Source of the DNA: Sulfurimonas sp.
GTDB lineage: Bacteria > Campylobacterota > Campylobacteria > Campylobacterales > Sulfurimonadaceae
Reading direction: 5' to 3'
Length of the DNA: 64,000 bases
Assembly (NCBI RefSeq): GCF_026196735.1
Contig: NZ_JAPHUF010000007.1
Location: forward strand, 1 to 64,000
This document shows positions 9,747-17,872 of this stretch, one piece after another. How positions within the stretch are numbered: the stretch's first letter is position 1; every line of letters begins with the position of its first letter. The notes beneath the pieces are model-generated. The model ran no database searches. It was not told the DNA's origin and worked only from the letters and a program-made list of their open reading frames with translations. A program made the position numbers and the translations under genes.

Positions 9747-10946
9747 ATGTTACAAGAAGCTTTAAGAGAGATAAATAGAGGTATTGCTGAGATTATTGAT
9801 AGTGAGAGAATTGAAAAATTATTAAAAGAGTATTTTGACGAAGGTAAAACATATACGGTAAAAGCCGGTTTTGACCCAACTGCACCTGATTTGCACCTTG
9901 GTCATACGGTGCTTTTAAATAAACTTGCAACATTTCAAAAATACGGTGCAAAAATACAGTTTCTCATTGGAGACTTTACAGCACAGATAGGTGATCCAAC
10001 CGGTAAAAGTGCTACAAGAAAAACTTTAAGTGCAGCAGATATAGTAGAAAATGCAAAAAGTTATAAAGAGCAGGTTTTTAAAATTTTAGATGAATCTAAA
10101 ACAGAAGTTGTTTTTAATTCAGAGTGGATTAATCCACTCGGCGCTGCCGGCATGTTGTCCCTAACAACTACTTACAATGTTGCAAGAATGCTAGAGCGCG
10201 ATGACTTTGATAAGAGATATAAAAACGGAACATCAATCTCAATAAGTGAGTTTATCTATCCGCTGCTTCAAGGTTATGACAGTGTGCATCTTAAAAGTGA
10301 CATCGAAGTAGGCGGAACAGACCAAAAATTTAACCTTTTAATGGGTCGTCACCTTCAAAGAGCATATGAGATAGGAAAAGAGCAGTCAGTACTTATGATG
10401 CCAATCCTAGAGGGTTTAGACGGTGTACAAAAGATGAGTAAATCTCTAAATAACTATATCGGTGTTGCTGATGAGCCAAATGACATGTTTGGAAAAATAT
10501 TAAGTATTTCTGATGAGTTGATGTGGAGATATTATGAACTTTTAAGTACAGCATCATTAGATGAAATCGAAGCACTTAAAGCCGGTGTGCAAGATGGTTC
10601 TCTACATCCTAAAACTGTTAAAGAAAATTTAGCTTTAGAGATAACAGCAAGATTTCACTCTCAGAGTCAAGCAGATGATGCAAAAGCAGAATTTGAAAAA
10701 GTTCACTCAAAAAGTCAAATCCCGACAGAAATTGAAGAGTTTTCTTCTGATGAAGAGATTTGGATTGCTCAAGCCTTAGTGGATTGCAACTTAGAACCAT
10801 CTACTTCTCAAGCAAGGAGAGATATTAAGCAAGGTGCTGTTAAAATAGACCAAGTGAAAATCTCTGATATTCAATTACAGCTTTCAACAGGAGAATATAT
10901 ACTTCAAGTTGGAAAAAGAAAATTCGCAAAATTAAAGGTGAACTAA
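9747..10946 (+). CDS. tyrS: Tyrosyl-tRNA synthetase
   Basis: This class I enzyme charges tRNA-Tyr in the cytoplasm. The HIGH-type signature appears as HLGH in the [10 protein letters not shown] segment near residue 48, and the KMSKS loop is present as QKMSKSLNN near residue 230. A C-terminal S4-like RNA-binding domain covers about residues 335-399 ([17 protein letters not shown]). The length of 399 is typical of the TyrZ/TyrS form with an S4 domain. The last base of its stop is shared with the next start codon (TAATG), so the following gene is coupled to it. Confidence 0.97.
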   Translation: MLQEALREINRGIAEIIDSERIEKLLKEYFDEGKTYTVKAGFDPTAPDLHLGHTVLLNKLATFQKYGAKIQFLIGDFTAQIGDPTGKSATRKTLSAADIVENAKSYKEQVFKILDESKTEVVFNSEWINPLGAAGMLSLTTTYNVARMLERDDFDKRYKNGTSISISEFIYPLLQGYDSVHLKSDIEVGGTDQKFNLLMGRHLQRAYEIGKEQSVLMMPILEGLDGVQKMSKSLNNYIGVADEPNDMFGKILSISDELMWRYYELLSTASLDEIEALKAGVQDGSLHPKTVKENLALEITARFHSQSQADDAKAEFEKVHSKSQIPTEIEEFSSDEEIWIAQALVDCNLEPSTSQARRDIKQGAVKIDQVKISDIQLQLSTGEYILQVGKRKFAKLKVN

Positions 10947-12037
10947 TGGATCTTAAATCATTAAAAATAGGTAAATATATTATAGAGAAACCTATAGTTC
11001 AGGGTGGAATGGGCGTTGGTATATCTTGGGATCAACTTGCCGGTAATGTTTCAAAAGAGGGTGGACTCGGTGTTATCAGTGCTGTAGGTACCGGTTACTA
11101 CGAAGATAAGAAATATGCTTCAAAACTAGTAGCAGGAAGACCACTTGATGCACTGGGTTTTTACTCTAAAGAGGGTTTTAGTGCTATCATAAATAATGCT
11201 AGAAAAATATGTGCAGATAAGCCGCTTGCCGCAAATATCCTTTATGCAATAAATGACTATGGCCGTGTTGTAACCGATGCATGTGAAGCAGGTATTGATA
11301 TTATTATTACAGGTGCCGGACTTCCAACAAATATGCCGGAGTTTACTGAGGGTTATCCCGATGTTGCTCTAGTGCCAATTGTTTCATCTGCCAAAGCTCT
11401 TAAGATTATATGTAAAAGATGGCAAAAAAGATATGACAGACTGCCCGATGCAGTAGTTCTTGAAGGTCCAAAAAGCGGTGGACATCAAGGATTTACCTAT
11501 GAGCAGTGCTCAATGGAAGAAAATCAGTTAGAAAACCTTGTGAAGCCTGTAGTTGAAGAAGCTGCTTTGTGGGGAGATATCCCGGTTATTGCAGCTGGCG
11601 GTATTTGGGATAAAAATGATATAGAGGAAATGATGAATCTTGGTGCAAGTGGTGTTCAGATGGGAACACGCTTTATAGGAACTCATGAGTGTGATGCCCA
11701 CGAAAATCTAAAAAAAGTTCTGCTTGATGCAAAACAAGGCGATATCCAGCTTATGGGGTCTCCGGTAGGATATCCAGCTCAAGGAGTTAGAACAAATCTT
11801 ACAAAACTAGTAGAAAAAAGAGAAGGTCCTGCTATTAAATGTATCTCAAATTGTGTAGCACCTTGTAACCGTGGAGAAGAAGCAAAAGAAGTTGGTTTTT
11901 GTATTGCTGATAGACTTAGTGATGCCTATGAGGGTAACTTAGAAACCGGACTATTTTTCTCAGGTACTAATGGTTATAAATTAAATGAAATTATTTCTGT
12001 CAAAGAGTTAATGGACAAACTTACACAAGGCGAATAG
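10946..12037 (+). CDS. Nitronate monooxygenase / FabK-like FMN-dependent TIM-barrel protein
   Basis: This 363-residue flavoprotein belongs to the 2-nitropropane dioxygenase/enoyl-ACP reductase II superfamily. It begins with the family pattern PIVQGGMGVGIS and has GPKSGGHQG in the flavin-binding region, followed by IPVIAAGGIWD and ASGVQMGTRF. A cysteine-containing C-terminal part (CISNCVAPCNRG) is common in the epsilonproteobacterial branch. The reaction could be nitronate detoxification or an enoyl reductase step, and sequence alone does not decide. Overlap with the tyrS stop implies translation coupled to tyrS. Confidence 0.85.
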   Translation: MDLKSLKIGKYIIEKPIVQGGMGVGISWDQLAGNVSKEGGLGVISAVGTGYYEDKKYASKLVAGRPLDALGFYSKEGFSAIINNARKICADKPLAANILYAINDYGRVVTDACEAGIDIIITGAGLPTNMPEFTEGYPDVALVPIVSSAKALKIICKRWQKRYDRLPDAVVLEGPKSGGHQGFTYEQCSMEENQLENLVKPVVEEAALWGDIPVIAAGGIWDKNDIEEMMNLGASGVQMGTRFIGTHECDAHENLKKVLLDAKQGDIQLMGSPVGYPAQGVRTNLTKLVEKREGPAIKCISNCVAPCNRGEEAKEVGFCIADRLSDAYEGNLETGLFFSGTNGYKLNEIISVKELMDKLTQGE

Positions 12038-12042
12038 TTAGT

Positions 12043-13434
12043 TTGATACTTCGTTATTTATTTTTACTATTTATTATTATTGGATCTCTTTATGCGCTGA
12101 GTAACGAAGAGATTTTAAAACGAGCCGATAATTATATGCAGTCAGGTTCTCAGAGTGATCAATTTCGTGCATATGATGACTATAAAAACTTGTATCTTCG
12201 TGCTATGGTAGAAGATGACTCTGAACTTAAGTTAAATTCTTTGCGAGGCATCGTAAAAAGTGGAAATAAGCTTCATATAGATGTTTCTAGGTACTCAAAA
12301 GAACTTGATAAAATATCTCCAAAAAAAAGCTATAACAAACCTACATCAGTGCCTAATAAAAAAAGCAAGAGAGCTAAAGATATTCATATAAAATCTTCGC
12401 ATAAATTAACATCTATTGGATGGAAAGATGGTAGACTTGTTTTAGATTTTGACAAAAAACTTCGTGAGAATCAAGTTAATTATTTCACTCTTTATGATTC
12501 TAAAAAGAGAATCTACAAATATGTTTTTGATATACATGCTTCAATGTTAACAAAGTCACAAAACATTACAAAAGATGGTATTGACAGAATTAAATTAGCT
12601 CAATATAAACCAGATACTTTACGACTGGTTATTCAAAATAGCTCTAAGATAAAAGTTAATTTTAAAAAAGAGTATTCCGGACTAGTAATAAATATAAAAT
12701 CAGATAAAATAAAAAGTATTGCTAAAAAAATACTTCCTCCAAAAAGAGTTGACAGATCTAAAACAATAGTTATAGATGCAGGACATGGCGGCAGAGATCC
12801 CGGTGCAGTAGGCTACAAAAAGTATAGAGAAAAAATAGTTGTTTTTAAAATTGCTAAAGAATTAAAAAAGATTTTGATATCTCGTGGCTACAAAGTATAT
12901 ATGACTAGGGATCGTGACAAACATGTAAAATTGAGCAGACGAACAAAATTTGCCAATGAAAAAAATGCAGATATATTTATAAGTATACATGCAAATGCTG
13001 TAGGTAAAAAAAATGCTAATAAGGTAAATGGAATAGAGAGCTATTTTTTATCTCCGTCTCGTTCAAGTAGGGCAAAAAAAGTTGCTGCAAAAGAGAACTC
13101 TGCAGATATGAGCGACATGAACATGTACGGAAAAGATAGCTACTTAAATCTTTTAAACCATCATAATATTTTGGCATCAAATAAACTTGCGATAGATTTG
13201 CAAAGGGGAATGCTCGGTTCTTTAAATAAAAAATACAAAAATGTAAAAGACGGTGGAGTCCGTGAAGGTCCTTTTTGGGTTTTAGTAGGAGCGCAAATGC
13301 CTTCTGTGTTGGTTGAAGTGGGTTTTATTACTCATCCCATGGAAGCAAAGCGACTTGTAGATAGTAAGTACAGAAAAACAATGGCCAAAGGTATGGCTGA
13401 TGGTATTGAGAGATATTTTGCAAACTGTAATTAA
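12043..13434 (+). CDS. N-acetylmuramoyl-L-alanine amidase (AmiA/AmiC-like)
   Basis: This exported zinc amidase cleaves the bond between MurNAc and the stem peptide during cell separation. A signal peptide covers residues 1-20 (ending SLYA). Residues about 120-215 look like an AMIN-type domain. The catalytic Amidase_3 domain fills about 240-460, with the zinc motif IDAGHGGRDPGAVG, the Glu in YREKIVVFKIAK, the ISIHANA His, and the final Glu in VLVEVGFITH. The start is TTG, five bases after the previous stop. Full length for the family. Confidence 0.93.
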   Translation: MILRYLFLLFIIIGSLYALSNEEILKRADNYMQSGSQSDQFRAYDDYKNLYLRAMVEDDSELKLNSLRGIVKSGNKLHIDVSRYSKELDKISPKKSYNKPTSVPNKKSKRAKDIHIKSSHKLTSIGWKDGRLVLDFDKKLRENQVNYFTLYDSKKRIYKYVFDIHASMLTKSQNITKDGIDRIKLAQYKPDTLRLVIQNSSKIKVNFKKEYSGLVINIKSDKIKSIAKKILPPKRVDRSKTIVIDAGHGGRDPGAVGYKKYREKIVVFKIAKELKKILISRGYKVYMTRDRDKHVKLSRRTKFANEKNADIFISIHANAVGKKNANKVNGIESYFLSPSRSSRAKKVAAKENSADMSDMNMYGKDSYLNLLNHHNILASNKLAIDLQRGMLGSLNKKYKNVKDGGVREGPFWVLVGAQMPSVLVEVGFITHPMEAKRLVDSKYRKTMAKGMADGIERYFANCN

Positions 13435-13445
13435 TTCATTTAAGA

Positions 13446-14522
13446 CTATTGTTTATACTCCAAATCTCCAGCAACTGACTCTTTTTCATTTATGATTTTT
13501 TCTATCTGTTTTTTAACTTTGTCATAGCGGTACTGCTCTTTAAAACCTATTATACGGCCACCGGCTGCATTTGGATGTCCTCCACCATTAGCCCACTCTT
13601 TTGATATCTGTGAGACACTGACCTTATTATTTGCTCTTAAGCTCATGGTTCCACGGTAACTTACATCTACAATGAAGTCATACTCAGGATATGCGAGTAA
13701 AAAGCCATTTCCGACAATAGATGTGTTTCCTACCCCATAACTCAAAAAGCCTTTGTATCCTTTATAGTATATTGTTTTTTCATCTCTAGCTTCTCCTAAT
13801 AGTTTAACTATAAATGCAGTTGCTAGATTATCAAGAGTATTATCCTTGTCTCGTCTAAAAAACTCTTTTTTTATCTTATGAATATTTTCATCCAAAACTA
13901 TAGGAGCATTTTCTTTATCGATGTATTTTGTAGCTTCAAGTAAAAGAGATATCTTGTAGTCATTATCTACATCTGCAAACATTACTTTGTTTAACTCCCT
14001 AGTTTCTGTAATAAGACGCATACAAACTTTTCCATATTCAAAATTATCATGTTCTTCCATCTTCCATAAATCAACAGCATTTACAATATTTACAAATTTA
14101 TTCATCCAAGAGGGCTCGTCAAACTCAAAGTGCTCTTTTACATAGTCATAAGTTATCTTAGTAGCACAGCGCTCAGTATCAAGGAAATACCACTCATACT
14201 TGTTTGCACTATCTTCACCGCTTCCGTGATGATCTAGAAGAGTAATCGTTATATTTTTTTTATTTTCATTTAGTTTGTTTACTTCATTGTTTAACCATCT
14301 TGATTCATCAGCTGTTAGATTCAAGTCTGTAATTAAAATCGTAGCATTTGTATCATCACTCTTAACAATACTTTCTAAAATCATATCCAGTTTTTGTTTT
14401 ACTTCCGCGCCGTAGTTTGCATTGTAATTAAATAACTTGTAAGGAGTATATTTCATTATAAGTTGACAGCTATAGCCATCAAGGTCAGTATGTGATAGGT
14501 GGTAGATAGTTTTTTTGCTCAT
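13446..14522 (-). CDS. DHH family phosphoesterase
   Basis: This 358-residue protein has the DHH/DHHA1 fold: HTDLDGYSCQ near the N-terminus, ITDLNLTADES, the signature LDHHGSGED near residue 90, and a C-terminal GGGHPNAAGG substrate-binding motif. Relatives are oligoribonucleases (NrnA/NrnB) or cyclic dinucleotide phosphodiesterases. NrnB-like nano-RNase or c-di-nucleotide turnover are the main options. I chose the ATG at 14522 because AAGGA lies six bases before it. A start ten codons further upstream would run into flhA. It lies directly downstream of flhA on the same strand. Confidence 0.85.
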   Translation of the reverse strand: MSKKTIYHLSHTDLDGYSCQLIMKYTPYKLFNYNANYGAEVKQKLDMILESIVKSDDTNATILITDLNLTADESRWLNNEVNKLNENKKNITITLLDHHGSGEDSANKYEWYFLDTERCATKITYDYVKEHFEFDEPSWMNKFVNIVNAVDLWKMEEHDNFEYGKVCMRLITETRELNKVMFADVDNDYKISLLLEATKYIDKENAPIVLDENIHKIKKEFFRRDKDNTLDNLATAFIVKLLGEARDEKTIYYKGYKGFLSYGVGNTSIVGNGFLLAYPEYDFIVDVSYRGTMSLRANNKVSVSQISKEWANGGGHPNAAGGRIIGFKEQYRYDKVKKQIEKIINEKESVAGDLEYKQ

Positions 14523-14535
14523 TTGTTTCCTTAAA

Positions 14536-16707
14536 TTAATCAGTTTTTTCATTTATAGATATAGAGCCCATTACTTCAAAAGTGGCACTTGAATCTATTT
14601 CTGCATGAGAGAGTGTTACAACATCAAGAGAAAATCTCTCTAGTATCTCTGCCACTCCTCTTCTAAGTTGAGGGTCTACTATAACCACAACCGGAGATAT
14701 GCCTTTTTGCAGTAATTCTGCCGCTTTAGAACTAGTAGCTTGTATGAGAGAGTTTATCTCTGCAACATTTAACATAAGAGTTCTAGTTCCGTCTCTCTCT
14801 TGAGATTTTTCAAGCATTAACTGCTCGGAGGAAGTATCGAAAGTAAGCAGTCGAATAATACCATCTTCACCGGCATACATCTGAGTTATAATGCGAGAGA
14901 GTTTAGCGCGGACTTGCTCTGTAATAACATCTACATTTTTTGTATATTCAGCAACATCTGCAATTGTCTCAAGTATAGTCAACATATCTTTAAGAGGTAT
15001 TTTTTCATGTAAAAGTGATTTGAGTATTCTTTGGATAAGTCCAACAGATGCGACTTTTTGAACATCATCAATAATAACAGGAAAATCACTTTTAATTTTA
15101 TCGATTAAAGTTTGAACTTCTTGGCGAGTCAGAAGGTCTTCCGCATTTTTCTTAACCAGCTCACTCATGTGTGTTGATATGACAGTTGCCGGATCAACAA
15201 CAGTATAGCCATTTATGATAGCGTCTTCTTTTTGTTCAGGAAATATCCACATTGCTTCAAGTCCAAATGCAGGTTCTGTAGTTGCTTCTCCGGTTATTTC
15301 TCCAGTTGCCATACCGCTATCCATTGCCAAAAATTTATCAGGCATAATTGTGCCTTCGCCAATTGAGATACCTTTTAAAAGTATTTGGTATTGTTGAGGT
15401 TGCAGATGTAAATTATCTCGAATACGAACCTGAGGCATTAAAAAACCAAAATCGGATGCAATTTTTCGTCTCATTGAACGGATGCGTTCAAGCAAATCCC
15501 CGCCTTGTGATTTGTCGGCTAAGCGAATAAGTTGATAGCCAAGAGTTAGTTCAAGCATTTCAACTTTTAAAATATCTTCCAATGCTGTCTCTTCTTCTTT
15601 TGCAATCTCCTCATTAGATTTTTCAGACCTGACACTCTTTTTTTCTTTATCTTCTTGTTCTTTACTCAATATGCTGTCAACATTAAGAATTGTGAGTTCA
15701 CCTTTTTCAAATTTATAAATAGACCAACCAAGCAGGGCAAATAATATACCGACAAATCCCATAGAGGCTGTTGGAAGTCCTGGAACAAGGGCAAACATAA
15801 TCATGATAAAACCAACTATCATCAAAATTTTTGCATTTCCTATCATTTGGTTTATTGCGCCATCTGCAAAGTTGTCACCTTCTCCGGAAGAGCGAGTAAT
15901 CATAATACCCGTTGCTGTAGAAATGATAAGCGCAGGAATCTGACCGACTAAACCATCACCAATAGTTAAAAGTGTAAAAGTAGAGGCACTATCGCCAACA
16001 CTCATGTTATGTTGAAATACGCCGATTAAAAAACCACCAATAATATTTATGAGAGTAATGATGATACCGGCAACAGCATCGCCTTTTACAAATTTAGACG
16101 AACCATCCATGGCTCCGTAGAAGTTCGCATCTTGAAGAATTTCTGCACGACGCTGTTTCGCCTGGGCATCATCAATAAGTCCTGCATTAAGGTCAGCATC
16201 AACCGCCATCTGCTTACCGGGCATAGAGTCTAGTGTAAAACGAGCTGCAACTTCCGCAACCCTAGTAGAACCTTTTGTGATTACCATAAAGTTTATAAGG
16301 ACTAAAATAGAAAAAACTATAATACCTATGACATAGTTTCCGCCTACAACAAAGTTTCCAAAACTACTGATAATACTACTGACATTCTCAGGTCCTTCAT
16401 GACCGTGGCTTAAAATCATCCTTGTAGTAGCTATGTTTAGAGATAATCTAAATAGCGTCAAAATAAGGATGAGTGTTGGGAAGGTTGTTAAGTCAGTCGG
16501 CTTTGGAACATATAGAGAAATAAGTAAGATCAAAACAGCAAAAGCCATAGATACTGTAAGCAGTACATCAAGCATTTCAGATGGCAGCGGAACAATAATA
16601 ATTGCTAATATTGCCATTACAAAAACAACAACACTTAAATCTTTTTGGCCGAGCAAAAAGTTAAGAGCTGTACCGATTTGTTGTCTGTTATTGAGTTTTC
16701 TTGCCAA
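14536..16707 (-). CDS. flhA: Flagellar biosynthesis protein FlhA
   Basis: FlhA is the inner-membrane export-gate subunit of the flagellar type III secretion apparatus. Residues 25-330 carry the run of hydrophobic helices, with the conserved FHIPEP segment (TRVAEVAARFTLDSMPGKQM) and the AVDADLNAGLIDD loop. Residues from about 360 form the cytoplasmic domain that docks export substrates and chaperones. At 723 residues it is slightly longer than the enterobacterial protein and typical for Campylobacterota. Immediate flagellar neighbours are absent here; flgH is 8 kb away. No sigma-54 element was seen before it. Confidence 0.97.
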   Translation of the reverse strand: MARKLNNRQQIGTALNFLLGQKDLSVVVFVMAILAIIIVPLPSEMLDVLLTVSMAFAVLILLISLYVPKPTDLTTFPTLILILTLFRLSLNIATTRMILSHGHEGPENVSSIISSFGNFVVGGNYVIGIIVFSILVLINFMVITKGSTRVAEVAARFTLDSMPGKQMAVDADLNAGLIDDAQAKQRRAEILQDANFYGAMDGSSKFVKGDAVAGIIITLINIIGGFLIGVFQHNMSVGDSASTFTLLTIGDGLVGQIPALIISTATGIMITRSSGEGDNFADGAINQMIGNAKILMIVGFIMIMFALVPGLPTASMGFVGILFALLGWSIYKFEKGELTILNVDSILSKEQEDKEKKSVRSEKSNEEIAKEEETALEDILKVEMLELTLGYQLIRLADKSQGGDLLERIRSMRRKIASDFGFLMPQVRIRDNLHLQPQQYQILLKGISIGEGTIMPDKFLAMDSGMATGEITGEATTEPAFGLEAMWIFPEQKEDAIINGYTVVDPATVISTHMSELVKKNAEDLLTRQEVQTLIDKIKSDFPVIIDDVQKVASVGLIQRILKSLLHEKIPLKDMLTILETIADVAEYTKNVDVITEQVRAKLSRIITQMYAGEDGIIRLLTFDTSSEQLMLEKSQERDGTRTLMLNVAEINSLIQATSSKAAELLQKGISPVVVIVDPQLRRGVAEILERFSLDVVTLSHAEIDSSATFEVMGSISINEKTD

Positions 16708-16763
16708 GAACTAACTTCCTTTAGATGATGACATGTATATTATTATGAATGTGTTTAAAAGCA

Positions 16764-17165
16764 TTACTCTAATATATCTGCTAAAGTTAGTTCTGCTAAA
16801 AAAAGATCTATTTTCCCTTGAAGCTTATTTAAAAAAGGCCAAAGAGAACATAAATGAGCTTTATGTGATGGACAGTGATTTTCTGATGGGGCACAGTCAA
16901 AAACAGCAGGTGCCTTTCCCTCGACACATGACATCACAAACAACATGTTTATATCAGCAGGTTTTTGTAAAAGAAAAAAACCGCCATTAACACCTTTATA
17001 TGATTTTAAAATTCCATTTTTTGCTAATGCTTGTAAAATTTTTGCTAAAAAACTTTTTGGAATTGATAACTGATTTGAGAGTGTCTCACTGTCAACCGGA
17101 GACTTTGCTTTAGATAAAACTATTAGGGAAAGTATTGCATATTCACTTGCACGAGTTATTAACAT
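16764..17165 (-). CDS. Rrf2 family transcriptional regulator, probable Fe-S sensor
   Basis: This is a 133-residue winged-helix regulator of the Rrf2 family (IscR, NsrR, RsrR, CymR). The N-terminal part, ITRASEYAILSLIVLS, and the helix with IPKSFLAKILQALAKNG are characteristic. A cysteine-rich segment near residues 90-115 (CVEGKAPAVFDCAPSENHC, then a further Cys) could bind an iron-sulfur cluster, so iron, nitric oxide or redox sensing is likely. I chose the ATG at 17165 because the family begins with this ITRASEYA segment; an upstream in-frame start would add 12 unlike residues. Its targets are not visible. It is divergent from rpsO. Confidence 0.88.
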   Translation of the reverse strand: MLITRASEYAILSLIVLSKAKSPVDSETLSNQLSIPKSFLAKILQALAKNGILKSYKGVNGGFFLLQKPADINMLFVMSCVEGKAPAVFDCAPSENHCPSHKAHLCSLWPFLNKLQGKIDLFLAELTLADILE

Positions 17166-17386
17166 ATTATTACTTTCTATTTTTTTATAAATTATATCCA
17201 AAGAAATTGAAATCTGTAAGTAGTAAGAGACAATTAAATTATAAATTCAATTAAAATATAAATTATGGGATAAATTTTCTAGTTAGAACTATTATTTACT
17301 TTGAAGAAATATTTCGCTACTATGCCACTTCAACTTTATACACTCTTTGTGTAACTGTTAGATTATTATACCTTTTGGAGGCTATT

Positions 17387-17662
17387 ATGGCTTTAGATTC
17401 GGCTAAAAAACAAGAAATTGTAGCAAAGTACGGTCGTGGTGAAAACGACACAGGTTCAAGTGAAGTTCAAATTGCACTATTAACAACAAGAATCAGTGAA
17501 TTAACTGAGCACTTAAAAACTTTTAAGAAAGATCACGCATCAAGACTAGGTCTTTTAAAATTAGTAGGACAGCGTCGTCGTCTTATGAAATACTTTAAAA
17601 GAAAAGATAAAGATGCATATATTAAATTAGTAGAAGATTTAGGTATTCGCGATAACATTTAA
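17387..17662 (+). CDS. rpsO: 30S ribosomal protein S15
   Basis: S15 binds the central domain of 16S rRNA early in 30S assembly. The 91-residue protein has the S15 signature from [14 protein letters not shown] through the helical core ([20 protein letters not shown] and the Arg/Lys-rich [12 protein letters not shown] segment). A TTG twelve bases upstream is also open, but GGAGG at 17377-17381 sits six bases before the ATG at 17387 and decides the start. A strong hairpin follows the gene. Confidence 0.97.
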   Translation: MALDSAKKQEIVAKYGRGENDTGSSEVQIALLTTRISELTEHLKTFKKDHASRLGLLKLVGQRRRLMKYFKRKDKDAYIKLVEDLGIRDNI

Positions 17663-17681
17663 GTAATAAACTTACAACTTC

Positions 17682-17707
17682 ATTTAAGCCCTCTTTCGGG
17701 CTTAAAT
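17682..17707 (+). terminator. Hairpin terminator after rpsO
   Basis: ATTTAAGCCC (17682-17691) pairs perfectly with GGGCTTAAAT (17698-17707) around a six-base loop, 20 bases after the rpsO stop. The tail has few consecutive T bases, but the ten-base stem and its position support termination. Confidence 0.7.
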
Positions 17708-17839
17708 CTTCAACTAACTTATAAAAAACCAATTAAGTAATTTATGTACTATTCTAATATTTATTATTTTATATTAAAGTTATTTTTAATTAAACATAAT
17801 GTGAGTTTTGGCATAGATACTAAGTATTTTGGTAATCTT

Positions 17840-17845
17840 TATAAT
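17840..17845 (+). promoter_or_regulatory. Probable -10 box for the MASE3-GGDEF-EAL gene
   Basis: A TATAAT hexamer lies 27 bases before the ATG at 17873, followed by further AT repeats. A TTAAGGA ribosome site is just before the start. Confidence 0.5.
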
Positions 17846-17872
17846 ATAATAATTTAAATATTTAAGGACTAG

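Noticed and set aside
16733-16990. 85-residue plus-strand frame over the Rrf2 gene
   Set aside because: It is antisense to the conserved Rrf2 regulator, and the sequence is low-complexity with no motif.
17375-17386. TTG start for rpsO four codons upstream
   Set aside because: GGAGG lies within this stretch at the right distance for the ATG at 17387, and S15 proteins start with MALD-like sequence.
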